From: Chroococcidiopsis sp. CCMEE 29
Lineage (GTDB): Bacteria; Cyanobacteriota; Cyanobacteriia; Cyanobacteriales; Chroococcidiopsidaceae
NCBI RefSeq assembly: GCF_023558375.1
Contig: NZ_CP083761.1
Location: forward strand, 2,226,001 to 2,290,000
Length of the DNA stretch: 64,000 nucleotides
Direction: 5' to 3'
Each line of letters begins with the position of its first letter. Within the stretch, counting starts at the first letter, position 1. The position numbers and the translations under genes were made by a program. Shown here piece after piece: positions 45,854 through 56,300 of this stretch. The notes under the pieces are model-generated. The model was not told where the DNA came from and made no database searches. It was given only the letters and a program-made list of their open reading frames with translations.

Positions 45854-48800
45854 CTCAGAAACATACGATGCAATAGAAGGAATCGCCATCATCGGCATGG
45901 CTGGGCGTTTTCCTGGAGCCAAAAATATCGATCAGTTTTGGCAGAATCTGCGAGACGGAGTTGAGTCCATTACTATTTTCAGCGATCAGGAGTTGGGATC
46001 TTCAGGGATAGACCCTGAGGTGCTGAGTAGTCCTAATTATGTCAAAGCAGGAGCTGTATTAGAAGACATAGAGCTGTTTGATGCTTCGTTTTTCGGCTTT
46101 AATCCCAGAGAAGCTGAAATCACCGATCCGCAACATCGTCTCTTTTTAGAGTGTGCTTGGGAGGCTCTTGAAAGCGCTGGGTACATCTCTGAAACATACA
46201 CCGGTCGAGTTGGTGTTTACGGGGGCGTAGGCTGGAGCAGCTACCTGTTCAACAACCTCTATTCAAACCCTGATTTCATCAAGTCAGTAGGCGGTCACCA
46301 AACTTTGATGGGAAATGATAAAGATTTCCTGACTACACGCATTTCTTATAAATTAAACCTGAAGGGACCGAGTATCAATGTACAGACTGCCTGTTCGACA
46401 TCATTGGTTGCTACCAGTCTGGCCTGCAAAAGCTTGCTAAGTTACCAATGTGATATGGCTTTGGCTGGTGGCGTTTCAGTATTTGTGCCTCAAAAAGCTG
46501 GATATTTGTCTCAAGAGGGAGGATTTTTGTCTCCCGATGGACACTGCCGCGCCTTTGATGCTAAAGCACAGGGAACTGTGATCGGCAACGGTGTCGGCAT
46601 TGTGGTTTTGAAGCGATTAGAGGATGCGCTTGCGGATGGCGACTGCATTCATGCGGTGATTAAAGGTTCCGTCATCAATAACGATGGTTCTTTAAAAGCT
46701 GGTTACACAGCACCGAGCGTGGATGGTCAAGCGGAAGCGATCGCAGAAGCGCTTGCCCTTGCCACAGTTGACCCTGAGACAGTCACTTATATTGAAACCC
46801 ACGGCACCGCAACGCCCCTGGGAGATCCCGTAGAAATCACCGCACTCACACAAGCTTTTCGTGCCAGTACTCAGAAGCGGGGCTTTTGTGCGATCGGTTC
46901 AGTAAAAACCAATGTTGGACATTTGGATGCAGCTGCCGGTGTCGCGGGCTTAATCAAAACCGTCCTAGCTCTCAAACACAAACAGATACCCCCCAGTTTG
47001 CACTTTGAAAAACCGAATCCCCAGATTGATTTTGCCAACAGCCCTTTTTACGTCAATACCACGCTTTCTGAATGGAAAAGCAAAGGCACCCCTCGCCGTG
47101 CCGGAGTCAGTTCTATAGGTGTTGGGGGAACCAATGCCCATGTAATTCTCGAAGAAGCCCCTCCTGTAGGGGAGCAAGGGAGCAGAGGAGTTCTTGAGCA
47201 GGGGAGAAGGTATCAGCTATTAGTGCTATCTGCCAAAACCAGCTCAGCCTTGGAAACTGCCACGGCAAATTTGGCTGATTACCTCAAGCAGCATCCTGAG
47301 TTGAATCTTGCTGATGTAGCTTACACCCTCCAAGTTGGGCGACGGGATTTCAACCATCGGCGGACAATTGTTTGCCAGGACGTTGCTGATGCAGCGAATG
47401 CACTCCAAGATCCAAAACAAGTTCTGACCAGCATCCAAAAGACCAATAATCGGTCTGTCGCCTTCATGTTTCCAGGACTGGGCACTCATTACATCAATAT
47501 GGCTGGGGAACTTTACCAAGTTGAGCCGATATTTCGGGAGCAAGTCGATCGCTGCTGCGAACTCCTCAAACCTCTTCTTGGTCTCGATCTGCGAGACGTG
47601 CTATATCCAACTTCGCAGGCAAGAGGAGAAAAATCAGGTTTCGATCTGCGAAAAATGCTAGGTCGTAGCCAGGAACCAGCGGATGAAGCTACGCAAACAC
47701 TGAATCAAACCTTGCTCACCCAGCCAGCCATCTTTGTCATTGAATACGCTCTCGCCCAGTTGTGGAAATCGTGGGGAGTTCAGCCCCAGGCAATGATTGG
47801 CTACAGCATCGGTGAATATGTAGCCGCTTGTCTAGCAGAGGTTTTGTCTCTGGAAGACGCTATTACTCTCGTTGCCAAAAGAGCGCAAATGATTCAAGAG
47901 CTACCCAGTGGGGCAATGCTCGCTGTTCCCCTTTCAGAACAAGAAGTGCAGCCCCTCCTGAACGAGAACCTCTCCTTATCAGCGATCAACGGGTTATCCC
48001 TGTGTGTAGTTGCGGGTTCCACAGAAGCTGTGGATGAATTGGAACAACAGCTGACTGGAAAGGGTTTGGCTTGTCGGCGGCTTGTGACTTCCCATGCCTT
48101 TCATTCCAAAATGATGGAGCCAATTGTCAGCTCCTTCACCGAGTTGGTTAAAACGTTCAGCCTCAAACCACCTAAAATTCCCTATTTATCCAATGTCACG
48201 GGGACTTGGATTACAGCAGCAGAAGCAACCGATCCAAGCTATTGGACAAAACATCTATGCCAAGCTGTGCGCTTTGCAGATGGGGTTCAAGAGTTGTGGA
48301 AAAAACAGAGTCCAATTCTGTTGGAAGTTGGTCCTGGACAAACATTGAGCAGCTTGGCACTCAGCATTCTCCAGAGTGATCGCGCCACAGAGCAAGTTGT
48401 ATTGCCCTCCCTCCGGCATTCTTATGATCGACAGCCGGATATGGCGTTCTTGCTCAACACCTTGGGTCAACTATGGCTTGCTGGAGTTCAGATCAATTGG
48501 TCTGGATTTTATGCCAATGAGCGTCGCTATCGCCTACCGTTACCAACCTATCCATTTGAGCGCCAGCATTACTGGATTTCACCGCACAAACAAGCACAGT
48601 CTGTTCCTATAGGGCAGGCAACCTCAGAGAAAAAGGAAGACGCAAAAAGTATCGAGTCAGATCTGCTGTTGCACTCACGCTCAAACCTGCGCAATCCCTA
48701 TGTTGCTCCTGGCAATGAGATTGAGCGTCGGATTGCTAACCTCTACCAAGAATTGCTGGGTATAGAGCAGGTAGGCATCCATGACAACTTTTTTGAGTTG

Positions 48801-49808
48801 GGAGGGCACTCGCTGATAGGTATTCAGCTGATTTCCCAACTTCGCAAAGACTTCCAGGTAGATATGTCCCTGCGTCCGCTTTTTGAGGCACCCACTGTAG
48901 CTGAGTTGGCTTTGGTTATTGAAGAAATGCTCATAGCAGAGTTAGAAGAATTATCTGAAGATGAAGCCCAGGCAGCAGCTTGTGTCAATTGTTCCGAGCC
49001 AGAAGCACCCAGACTTAGCAGCCAGCGGCGCTACAAGTTGCCGAATAATCTGGAAATTGTGTATCAAAGCAAAGCTGAAGCTGATTACTTCTATGAGGAT
49101 ATCTTCAAAAATCAGGTCTATCTGAAGCACGGAATTACTCTGCGCGATCGCGCTTGTATTTTTGATGTCGGGGCAAACATAGGCTTGTTCACGCTGTTTG
49201 TCGGTCAACAATGCCAAAATCCCACAATTTACGCATTTGAACCAGCTCCACCTCTGTTTGAGATTTTACGCCTCAACACTAACCTATATGAAGTTAATGT
49301 GAAGCTGTTTAATGTTGGGATTTCTAACGAGACAAAAACAGCAACATTTACTTTCTACCCCAGCAGCTCTGGAATGTCCTCTTTCTATGCTGATAAAGAA
49401 GAGGAAAAAGAAGTCTTAAAAGCCATCATGCTTAATCAACTGCAAAGCGGGATGGATGGAATACAGCAAGTGATGGAATATGCTGACGAGTTATTGGAGG
49501 AACGGTTTAAAGCTCAGACTTTTAATTGCCAGTTAAGAACACTTTCCGAAGTGATTTGTGAAAATAACGTCGAACAGATCGATTTACTCAAAATTGATGT
49601 ACAGAAAAGCGAACTTGATGTCCTACAAGGTATCAAAGATCATGATTGGAAAAAAATCCAGCAGATTGTCATAGAGGTACATGATACAGAAGGACGACTG
49701 GAACAAATAAAGAACCTGCTGAGAACGCAAGGTTATCGCGTCGTATCAGAGCAGGAAAATTTGTATGAAGGCTCAGTCATCCACAATGTTTATGCTATCC
49801 GCAAATAA
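45846..49808 (+). CDS. type I PKS module KS-AT-ACP with C-terminal FkbM-type methyltransferase
   Basis: A 1320-residue protein with ATG at 45846. KS (about 10-435) has the active Cys in QTACSTSLVA, His in THGTATPLGDP and in KTNVGHLDAAAG. AT (about 535-850) has the Ser in GYSIGEYVAA (Tyr replaces the usual His) and the HAFHSKMMEP specificity region. A carrier domain follows (DNFFELGGHSLIGIQ), then an FkbM-family SAM methyltransferase (about 1060-1320: IFDVGANIGLFTLF, YAFEPAPPLFEILRLN, LLKIDVQKSELDVLQG). There is no KR, DH or ER, so the β-keto group should remain. Followed at once by a FkbK/J/I/H cassette, the module probably takes a hydroxy- or methoxymalonyl-ACP extender, and the MT may O-methylate it. 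The KS-AT linker contains repeat-derived residues. Confidence 0.94.
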   Translation: MDSSETYDAIEGIAIIGMAGRFPGAKNIDQFWQNLRDGVESITIFSDQELGSSGIDPEVLSSPNYVKAGAVLEDIELFDASFFGFNPREAEITDPQHRLFLECAWEALESAGYISETYTGRVGVYGGVGWSSYLFNNLYSNPDFIKSVGGHQTLMGNDKDFLTTRISYKLNLKGPSINVQTACSTSLVATSLACKSLLSYQCDMALAGGVSVFVPQKAGYLSQEGGFLSPDGHCRAFDAKAQGTVIGNGVGIVVLKRLEDALADGDCIHAVIKGSVINNDGSLKAGYTAPSVDGQAEAIAEALALATVDPETVTYIETHGTATPLGDPVEITALTQAFRASTQKRGFCAIGSVKTNVGHLDAAAGVAGLIKTVLALKHKQIPPSLHFEKPNPQIDFANSPFYVNTTLSEWKSKGTPRRAGVSSIGVGGTNAHVILEEAPPVGEQGSRGVLEQGRRYQLLVLSAKTSSALETATANLADYLKQHPELNLADVAYTLQVGRRDFNHRRTIVCQDVADAANALQDPKQVLTSIQKTNNRSVAFMFPGLGTHYINMAGELYQVEPIFREQVDRCCELLKPLLGLDLRDVLYPTSQARGEKSGFDLRKMLGRSQEPADEATQTLNQTLLTQPAIFVIEYALAQLWKSWGVQPQAMIGYSIGEYVAACLAEVLSLEDAITLVAKRAQMIQELPSGAMLAVPLSEQEVQPLLNENLSLSAINGLSLCVVAGSTEAVDELEQQLTGKGLACRRLVTSHAFHSKMMEPIVSSFTELVKTFSLKPPKIPYLSNVTGTWITAAEATDPSYWTKHLCQAVRFADGVQELWKKQSPILLEVGPGQTLSSLALSILQSDRATEQVVLPSLRHSYDRQPDMAFLLNTLGQLWLAGVQINWSGFYANERRYRLPLPTYPFERQHYWISPHKQAQSVPIGQATSEKKEDAKSIESDLLLHSRSNLRNPYVAPGNEIERRIANLYQELLGIEQVGIHDNFFELGGHSLIGIQLISQLRKDFQVDMSLRPLFEAPTVAELALVIEEMLIAELEELSEDEAQAAACVNCSEPEAPRLSSQRRYKLPNNLEIVYQSKAEADYFYEDIFKNQVYLKHGITLRDRACIFDVGANIGLFTLFVGQQCQNPTIYAFEPAPPLFEILRLNTNLYEVNVKLFNVGISNETKTATFTFYPSSSGMSSFYADKEEEKEVLKAIMLNQLQSGMDGIQQVMEYADELLEERFKAQTFNCQLRTLSEVICENNVEQIDLLKIDVQKSELDVLQGIKDHDWKKIQQIVIEVHDTEGRLEQIKNLLRTQGYRVVSEQENLYEGSVIHNVYAIRK
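47168..47210 (+). repeat. G-rich repeat in frame in the KS-AT linker
   Basis: GGGGAGCAAGGGAGCAGAGG and GAGCAGGGGAGAAGG encode VGEQGSRGVLEQGRR. It is the same GGGAGCAGGGG family as in pyrB and upstream of rph. Confidence 0.6.
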
Positions 49809-49820
49809 AATCTGGAATCA

Positions 49821-50678
49821 ATGATGAACATTCAAGTAGTCGGTGTTATCGGAGCAGGTGTTATGGGCATCGGAGTATCACAAAACCTAGCCCAAACAGG
49901 TCATCATGTGCTTCTATTGGATATCTCAGAAGAGATTCTGGAACGTGCGAAACAGGAAATCAGGAATAGTGTCCGCTTCCAGGGTTTTTTCAATAAAAAT
50001 GAGAAGTCGGAGAATCCCGACGACATCCTGAATCGAATCAAGTTCTCTACTAATTATCAGTTGTTAGAAGATGCAGAGTTTATCATTGAAAACGCAACAG
50101 AAAAATGGGAAATAAAAAAGGATATTTATTCTAAGATTGATGCAATTTGTCAACCAAATACTGTATTTGCAGCCAATACATCTGCTATTTCCATCACTCG
50201 CATCGCTTCAGTAACAAAACGGGCTTCCCAAGTTATTGGAATTCATTTTATGAACCCCGTACCGATGAAGCCTATGGTTGAAATGATTCGCGGCTATCAC
50301 ACCTCTGACCCAACAATTGAAATAGCAAAAAATTTGTTAGCTCAGATGGGCAAAGAATGTATAGTTGTCAATGATTCACCAGGTTTTGTTTCTAATCGTG
50401 TGCTAATGTTGACTATTAATGAAGCTATTTTCGTGATCCAAGATCAAGTAGCTTCAGTGGAAGAAGTGGATAGAATCTTCAAAACCTGCTTTGGTCATAA
50501 AATGGGACCACTGGAAACAGCAGACTTGATCGGGTTAGATACAATTTTATCTTCCATTGAAGTTTTGTATGACAGCTTCAACGACAGCAAATACAGACCA
50601 TCTCCTTTGCTTAAAAAGATGGTGGATGCGGGGTTGCATGGTCGGAAAAGTGGACGGGGTTTCTATATCTATCAGTGA
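49821..50678 (+). CDS. 3-hydroxyacyl-CoA dehydrogenase-like protein (FkbK/ZmaG type)
   Basis: A 285-residue protein with ATG at 49821 (or 49824). The NAD-binding Rossmann motif GAGVMGIGVSQNLAQTGHHV is at the N-terminus. The catalytic region shows NTSAISITRIAS and GIHFMNPVPMKPMVE, and the C-terminal domain contains PGFVSNRVLML and MGPLETADLIGLDT. It is homologous to fatty-acid β-oxidation dehydrogenases, but its place between a PKS and an ACP/acyl-CoA-dehydrogenase/FkbH set fits FkbK. That enzyme oxidises glyceryl-ACP to the aldehyde level on the way to hydroxymalonyl- or methoxymalonyl-ACP. The following ACP gene starts 50 bases on. Confidence 0.9.
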   Translation: MMNIQVVGVIGAGVMGIGVSQNLAQTGHHVLLLDISEEILERAKQEIRNSVRFQGFFNKNEKSENPDDILNRIKFSTNYQLLEDAEFIIENATEKWEIKKDIYSKIDAICQPNTVFAANTSAISITRIASVTKRASQVIGIHFMNPVPMKPMVEMIRGYHTSDPTIEIAKNLLAQMGKECIVVNDSPGFVSNRVLMLTINEAIFVIQDQVASVEEVDRIFKTCFGHKMGPLETADLIGLDTILSSIEVLYDSFNDSKYRPSPLLKKMVDAGLHGRKSGRGFYIYQ

Positions 50679-50728
50679 ATCATGCGAAACCTAAGTTTAC
50701 GAGAAATCTAAGTAACTACTAGAGCAAG

Positions 50729-50980
50729 ATGAAAGAAACCAAAGCAAAAATTAAAACATTTCTTTCACGGTTTTTTGGCAACTATGACTTACAGGAAGAT
50801 GAAGACATCTTTGCCCTTGGTTTTGTTAATTCGATGTTTGCCATGCAATTGGTATTATTTCTAGAACAAGAGTTTCAAATTACCATCGAAAACGAAGACC
50901 TCGATTTTGGTAATTTCAGGACTATAAATGCTATAGCTAATTTGATTGAACGTAAAACTGCTTTACTTGTCCGCGATTGA
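50729..50980 (+). CDS. discrete acyl carrier protein (FkbJ/ZmaD type)
   Basis: An 83-residue protein with ATG at 50729. The phosphopantetheine Ser lies in LGFVNSMFAMQLV, the form seen in carrier proteins for glyceryl- and hydroxymalonyl-type extenders, rather than the DSL of ordinary ACPs. It should carry the C3 unit from FkbH through the two dehydrogenases to the PKS acyltransferase. Acidic helices (LQEDEDIF, ENEDLDFGNF) are as expected for an ACP. Confidence 0.92.
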   Translation: MKETKAKIKTFLSRFFGNYDLQEDEDIFALGFVNSMFAMQLVLFLEQEFQITIENEDLDFGNFRTINAIANLIERKTALLVRD

Positions 50981-51016
50981 TTCAAAAGGTGTAGCATTTT
51001 CTGCCTAAGTGATGCA

Positions 51017-52201
51017 ATGAAACTAGAATTAACTCCTCAGCAAAAAAACGCTCAGGCTGAATTTAGAGCCTTCGTAGATGCAGAGGTTCTGCCTGATGCG
51101 AATCGACACGATCAAGAAGAGCGTACTCCTCCAAAACTAATTGAAAAGTTAGCTCAGAAAGGATATTTGGGTGCTGTGTTACCCAAAGAGTTTGGTGGCA
51201 AAGGTATGGACATGATTACCTATGGCTTGCTTAACGAAGAAATTGGACGGGGATGTTCTTCGCTACGGAGTTTACTGACTGTTCATTGCATGGTTGCTCA
51301 CGCTCTTTGCAAGTGGGGCAGTAAGTCACAAAAAGATTATTGGATTCCCAAATTAGCTTTTGGTGAAGCGATCGCTGCTTTCGGTTTGAGCGAACCTAAC
51401 GTGGGTAGTGATGCCAAAAGTGTGGAGACAACGGCGAAAATTTCTGGCGGCTCTTATGTTTTGAACGGGCAAAAGAAATGGATTACTTATGGGCAAATTG
51501 CAGATGTCTTTTTGGTATTTGCCCAGTGCGAAGGCAAGCCCTCTGCTTTCTTGGTTGAAAAGAACACCCCAGGGCTCTCGATCAAACCAATTGCTCGGAT
51601 GTTGGGTGTGAGAGCTTCGATGTTAGCAGAATTGCATTTGGATAACTGTCAGATTCCCCAGGAAAATATCGTGGGCAGGTTGGGTTTTGGCTTCTCCTAT
51701 GTAGCTTCCTCTGCACTTGATTATGGCAGATACAGTGTGGCATGGGGCTGTGTAGGCATTGCTCAAGCCTGTTTGGAAGCCTGCATTCGGTATACGAGTG
51801 AACGGAAGCAATTTGGCGTTTATCTGAAAGAACATCAATTAATTCGACAAATGATCGCTGAGATGATCGCTAATGTGAAAGCAGCGAGACTGCTGTGTTA
51901 TCAAGCTGGCTATCTCAAAGATATCGGTGAGCCAAGAGCTATTTTTGAAACCTCAATTGCCAAATATTTTGCATCCACAATGGTGACAAAAGTAGCAAAT
52001 GACGCCGTACAAATCCACGGTGCCAATGGTTGCAGTAGTGAATACCCGGTTGAAAGATATTTGCGAGACGCCAAAATTATGGAAATTATCGAAGGCAGCA
52101 CTCAGATTCAACAAATTACTATTGCTGAATACGGGTATCAGGAGTATGCGTTTTCGCCTGAGCGCACCGTCATGGCTCAAAACTTAGCGGCAAGGATGTA
52201 A
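51017..52201 (+). CDS. acyl-CoA dehydrogenase-like protein (FkbI/ZmaE type)
   Basis: A 394-residue FAD-dependent protein with ATG at 51017. Family signatures are AAFGLSEPNVGSDAKSVETTA, GQKKWITYGQIADVFLVFA and the C-terminal QIHGANGCSSEYPVERYLRDAKIMEIIEGS, which includes the catalytic-base region. In methoxymalonyl-ACP pathways FkbI oxidises the ACP-bound intermediate further to the acid. Context (ACP before, FkbH 4 bases after) makes this role more likely than fatty-acid degradation. Confidence 0.93.
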   Translation: MKLELTPQQKNAQAEFRAFVDAEVLPDANRHDQEERTPPKLIEKLAQKGYLGAVLPKEFGGKGMDMITYGLLNEEIGRGCSSLRSLLTVHCMVAHALCKWGSKSQKDYWIPKLAFGEAIAAFGLSEPNVGSDAKSVETTAKISGGSYVLNGQKKWITYGQIADVFLVFAQCEGKPSAFLVEKNTPGLSIKPIARMLGVRASMLAELHLDNCQIPQENIVGRLGFGFSYVASSALDYGRYSVAWGCVGIAQACLEACIRYTSERKQFGVYLKEHQLIRQMIAEMIANVKAARLLCYQAGYLKDIGEPRAIFETSIAKYFASTMVTKVANDAVQIHGANGCSSEYPVERYLRDAKIMEIIEGSTQIQQITIAEYGYQEYAFSPERTVMAQNLAARM

Positions 52202-52205
52202 AAAC

Positions 52206-53276
52206 ATGATTAGCACGAAAATTGAATCTTCAAGTAACAATCAAGACGAAAAAAAAGTTATTAAATGTGTGGTTTGGGATCTGGATAACACGCTATGGAA
52301 TGGTGTGTTATTGGAGGATGACCAGGTTACATTACGAGAGGATGTATTCAGCATTGTTAAAACTTTGGACAGTCGCGGCATTTTGCAATCTGTAGCCAGT
52401 AAGAATGAGTATAAAAAAGCAATCGCAGAACTCCAAACATTTGGTTTGAATGAGTATTTTATTTATCCCCAAATTAATTGGAATTCCAAAGCTGCTTCTA
52501 TTCAAGAAATTGCTAACTTACTCAATATTGGTATCGATGTGATCGCCTTTATTGACGATCAACCTTTTGAACTGGAAGAAGTAAATTTTTCACTTCCTAA
52601 AATACTTTGTATCAATGCAGCAGATCTAGCTGATTTGCTGAACAAACCTGAAATGAATCCCCGTTTTATTACTGAAGATTCAAAGACGAGAAGGTTAATG
52701 TACTTCAGTGATATAAAACGACAAAATGCTGAAAAAGAATTTGTCGGTGCTCAAGAAGAGTTTTTAGCTACTCTCAACATGACCTTTACTATCTCATCTG
52801 CCGAAGAAGAGGATTTGCAACGAGCTGAAGAATTAACATTACGAACTAACCAATTAAATACAACAGGTTACACTTACTCTTATGAAGAACTCAATCATTT
52901 CCGGCAGTCAGAGAAGCACAAACTACTAATCGCCAGTTTGGACGATAAATATGGAAGTTACGGCAAAATTGGGTTGGCACTTGTGGAATGCCAAGACAGC
53001 GTATGGACTATAAAACTCCTGCTGATGTCTTGTCGTGTTATGTCCAGAGGTGTCGGTACAATCATGCTTAACTATATTATGAGTCTTGCTAAAAACGATC
53101 ATGTCCGCCTCTGCGCCGAGTTCGTTTCAAATCAACGAAATCGGATGATGTATATCGCTTATAAATTTGCAGGATTCAAAGAAACTGAGAAGAAGGGAGA
53201 TCTTGTAATTTTTGCAAATGATTTAACGCGAATTCAAGCTTTTCCTGAGTATATGAAAGTAGAGGTTATAGATTAA
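52206..53276 (+). CDS. FkbH-like HAD-superfamily glyceryl-ACP-forming protein
   Basis: A 356-residue protein with ATG at 52206. The HAD nucleophile motif is VVWDLDNTLWNGVLLED (DxDxT), followed by QSVASKNEY and FIDDQPFELEEV. The C-terminal third is the acetyltransferase-like half typical of FkbH (LTLRTNQLNTTGYTYS, LLMSCRVMSRGVGTIML). FkbH proteins take 1,3-bisphosphoglycerate, dephosphorylate it and load glyceryl onto the discrete ACP. It completes the set with genes 49821, 50729 and 51017. The length is normal for the family. Confidence 0.95.
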   Translation: MISTKIESSSNNQDEKKVIKCVVWDLDNTLWNGVLLEDDQVTLREDVFSIVKTLDSRGILQSVASKNEYKKAIAELQTFGLNEYFIYPQINWNSKAASIQEIANLLNIGIDVIAFIDDQPFELEEVNFSLPKILCINAADLADLLNKPEMNPRFITEDSKTRRLMYFSDIKRQNAEKEFVGAQEEFLATLNMTFTISSAEEEDLQRAEELTLRTNQLNTTGYTYSYEELNHFRQSEKHKLLIASLDDKYGSYGKIGLALVECQDSVWTIKLLLMSCRVMSRGVGTIMLNYIMSLAKNDHVRLCAEFVSNQRNRMMYIAYKFAGFKETEKKGDLVIFANDLTRIQAFPEYMKVEVID

Positions 53277-53334
53277 TACTCAGTGTTATTTTCAGAGTTT
53301 TCTTTTTTTACAAATATGAATCAACGATGGCATC

Positions 53335-56300
53335 ATGGCTTTAAAAAAAGATCAGATTTCGGAACGACGGTCTAAGCTTTCACTCGCCAAACAGGCGCTA
53401 CTCGAAAAGCGGTTGCGAGGTGAAGTTGACTCTGATTCTCGATTAAACGTTATTCCTCGACGTTCCAACACTGAACCTACGCCTCTGTCCTTTGCTCAGC
53501 AACGGTTATGGTTTCTCCACCAGTTTGATTCTGCCAACGCTTCTTACAATGAACTTGCATCTGTACATCTAACGGGGCCGCTCGATGTGGCGGTGCTAGA
53601 GCAAAGCCTCAACGAGATCGTGAGGCGTCACGAAGCTCTGCGAACCACCTTTGCAATGGTGGAAGGGCAACCAATTCAAGTGATCACCCCCAACCTAACT
53701 GTGACGCTGCCAGTGGTTAACCTGCGCCAGCTGCCAGAAGCTGAGCAGAAGGCTGAAGTCCAGCGGCGGGCAACCCAGGAGGTTCAACGCCCCTTCGACT
53801 TGACCCAAGGTGCGTTGCTGCGAGGGACACTGCTGCAACTGGACGAGCAGGAACATGTACTGCTGTTCAGCATGCACCACATTGTCTGTGATGGCTGGTC
53901 AATGCGAGTGCTAATCCGGGAAGTAGCAGCGCTTTACGAAGCCTTTTCTACCGGGAAGCCTTCCCCACTACTAGAACTTCCCATCCAATATGCCGACTTT
54001 GCGGTCTGGCAGCGTCAATGGCTGCAAGGCGAGGTACTCCAAACTCAGCTTTCCTATTGGAAGCAACAACTAGCGGGTGCTCCTTTGATTTTGGAACTCC
54101 CCACAGATAGGCCGCGACCCTCTGTTCAACGCTTCCGAGGGGCTACTACTACCTTTAAGCTTTCACCAAGCCTGACTGGGATGCTCAAGTCTCTAAGCCA
54201 GCGACAAGGTTGCACCCTGTTTATGACGTTATTAGCAGCGTTCCAGACGCTGCTTTACCGCTATACTGCTCAGGATGATATCTCGGTCGGCTCTCCGATT
54301 GCCAACCGCAATCGCAGCGAGACTCAGGAACTGATTGGGTTCTTCGTCAACACCTTGGTAATGCGTACCGACCTTTCCGGTAACCCAAGTTTCCAGGAGT
54401 TACTGGGTCGGGTGCAGCAGGTAGCCCTGGGTGCCTATGCTTACGAAGACTTGCCCTTCGAGCAACTGGTTGAAGAACTGCAACCAGAACGAAACCTGAG
54501 CCATCAGCCACTGTTCCAAGTAATGTTTGTCTTGCAGGACGACCCGATGGAAGATCTGACGCTGCCAGGTCTGATCCTGAGACAACTGCAGCTCGACAGC
54601 GGGACGGCTAAATTTGATTTGACCCTATACATGGTAGACAGTGAGCCAGGACTAACGGGGTCTTTAGAATACAACACTGACCTATTCGACGCTGCCACCA
54701 TTACTCGGATGCTCGGGCATTTTTCTACTTTACTGGAGGGCATCGTTGCCAATCCCAATCAGCGTCTTTCCGACTTGCCTCTGTTGACAGAGGCAGAAAC
54801 GCAGCAACTATTAGTGGATTGGAATAAAACTCAAATCGATTACCCGAATGATGCATGTATCCATCAGCTGTTTGAGGCTCAGGTAGAGCGGACGCCGGAT
54901 GCCATTGCAGTAGCCTTTGAAGACAAGCAGCTGACTTATCGGGAGTTGAATCGCCGTGCTAATCAGGTAGCACACTACCTGCTTTCGCTCGGCATCGGCA
55001 CAGAGGTTCTTGTCGGCATCTGCCTAGAACGCTCCCTAGAAATGGTGGTAGGACTCTTGGGCATCCTCAAAGCCGGTGGAGCCTATGTACCGCTAGATCC
55101 AGCGTATCCGCAAGAGCGGCTGGCTTTCATGTTAGCGGATGCCCAAGTGCCGGTATTGCTAACCCAACAGTCATTGGTCGCTAGTCATTGGTCATTAGTC
55201 ATTGGCAACAGACACGACAAACGTGGGCAAAGAACAACTGTAGTGTGTCTGGATACAGATTGGGAGGAAATTGCCCAACACAGGCCAGAAAATCCGATTA
55301 GCGGGGTATGCGCCTCCAACTTGTCCTATGCAATCTACACCTCGGGCTCGACAGGTCAACCTAAGGGGACGTTGGTAAGCCATTCAAGTGTTGTCCGTCT
55401 CTTTCAAGCAACGCAGTCGTGGTTTCACTTCAAGGAACATGATGTGTGGACTCTCTTCCACTCTTATGCCTTCGACTTCTCAGTTTGGGAGCTATGGGGT
55501 GCGCTCCTCTATGGTGGGCGGCTAGTAGTGGTTCCCTACTGGGTGAGCCGATCACCTGAAGCGTTCTACGACCTGTTGTGTTCCGAGCAGGTGACAGTTC
55601 TCAACCAGACGCCCTCAGCCTTCCGCCAACTGATGCGGACGGAAGAGACTGCGGTTACTGCTCACGAGCTGAAGCATCTGCGCTTGGTCATCTTCGGTGG
55701 AGAAGCTCTTGACATCCAAAGTTTGAAGCCATGGTTCGAGCGCCATGGAGACCATTCCCCTCAGTTGGTCAATATGTACGGTATTACGGAAACGACTGTA
55801 CATGTGACCTATCGTCCGCTGACAGTGGCAGACCTGAGCAACACTTTGGGTAGTGTTATCGGTCGTCCGATTCCAGATCTACAGGTATATATACTGGATC
55901 GGCACTCCTCACCTGTGCCCATTGGAGTTCCCGGTGAGTTGTACATTGGTGGTGCTGCTTTAGCTCGTGGCTATTTCAACCGGCCCGAGCTGACCTCTGA
56001 GAAGTTCATTCCTAACCCTTACAGCAACAAGTTGAATGCGCGCCTTTACAGGTCTGGTGACTTGGCCCGCTACTTGCCCGATGGGAACATCGAATACTTA
56101 GGACGCATCGACCATCAGGTCAAGATCCGGGGCTTCCGCATTGAGCTAGGAGAGATTGAGGCGCTGCTGGGTCAACATCCGGGAGTGCGGGAAACCGTGG
56201 TTTTGGCTAGAGAGGATCGGTTTGATGACAAGCGCTTGGTGGCCTATGTCGTTCCCAAACACGAGCAAACACCCACAACCACTGAACTGCGAAACTACCT

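Noticed and set aside
49821-52201. Fatty-acid β-oxidation operon
   Set aside because: The discrete ACP and FkbH between PKS and NRPS genes show an extender-unit pathway; there are no thiolase or enoyl-CoA hydratase genes.
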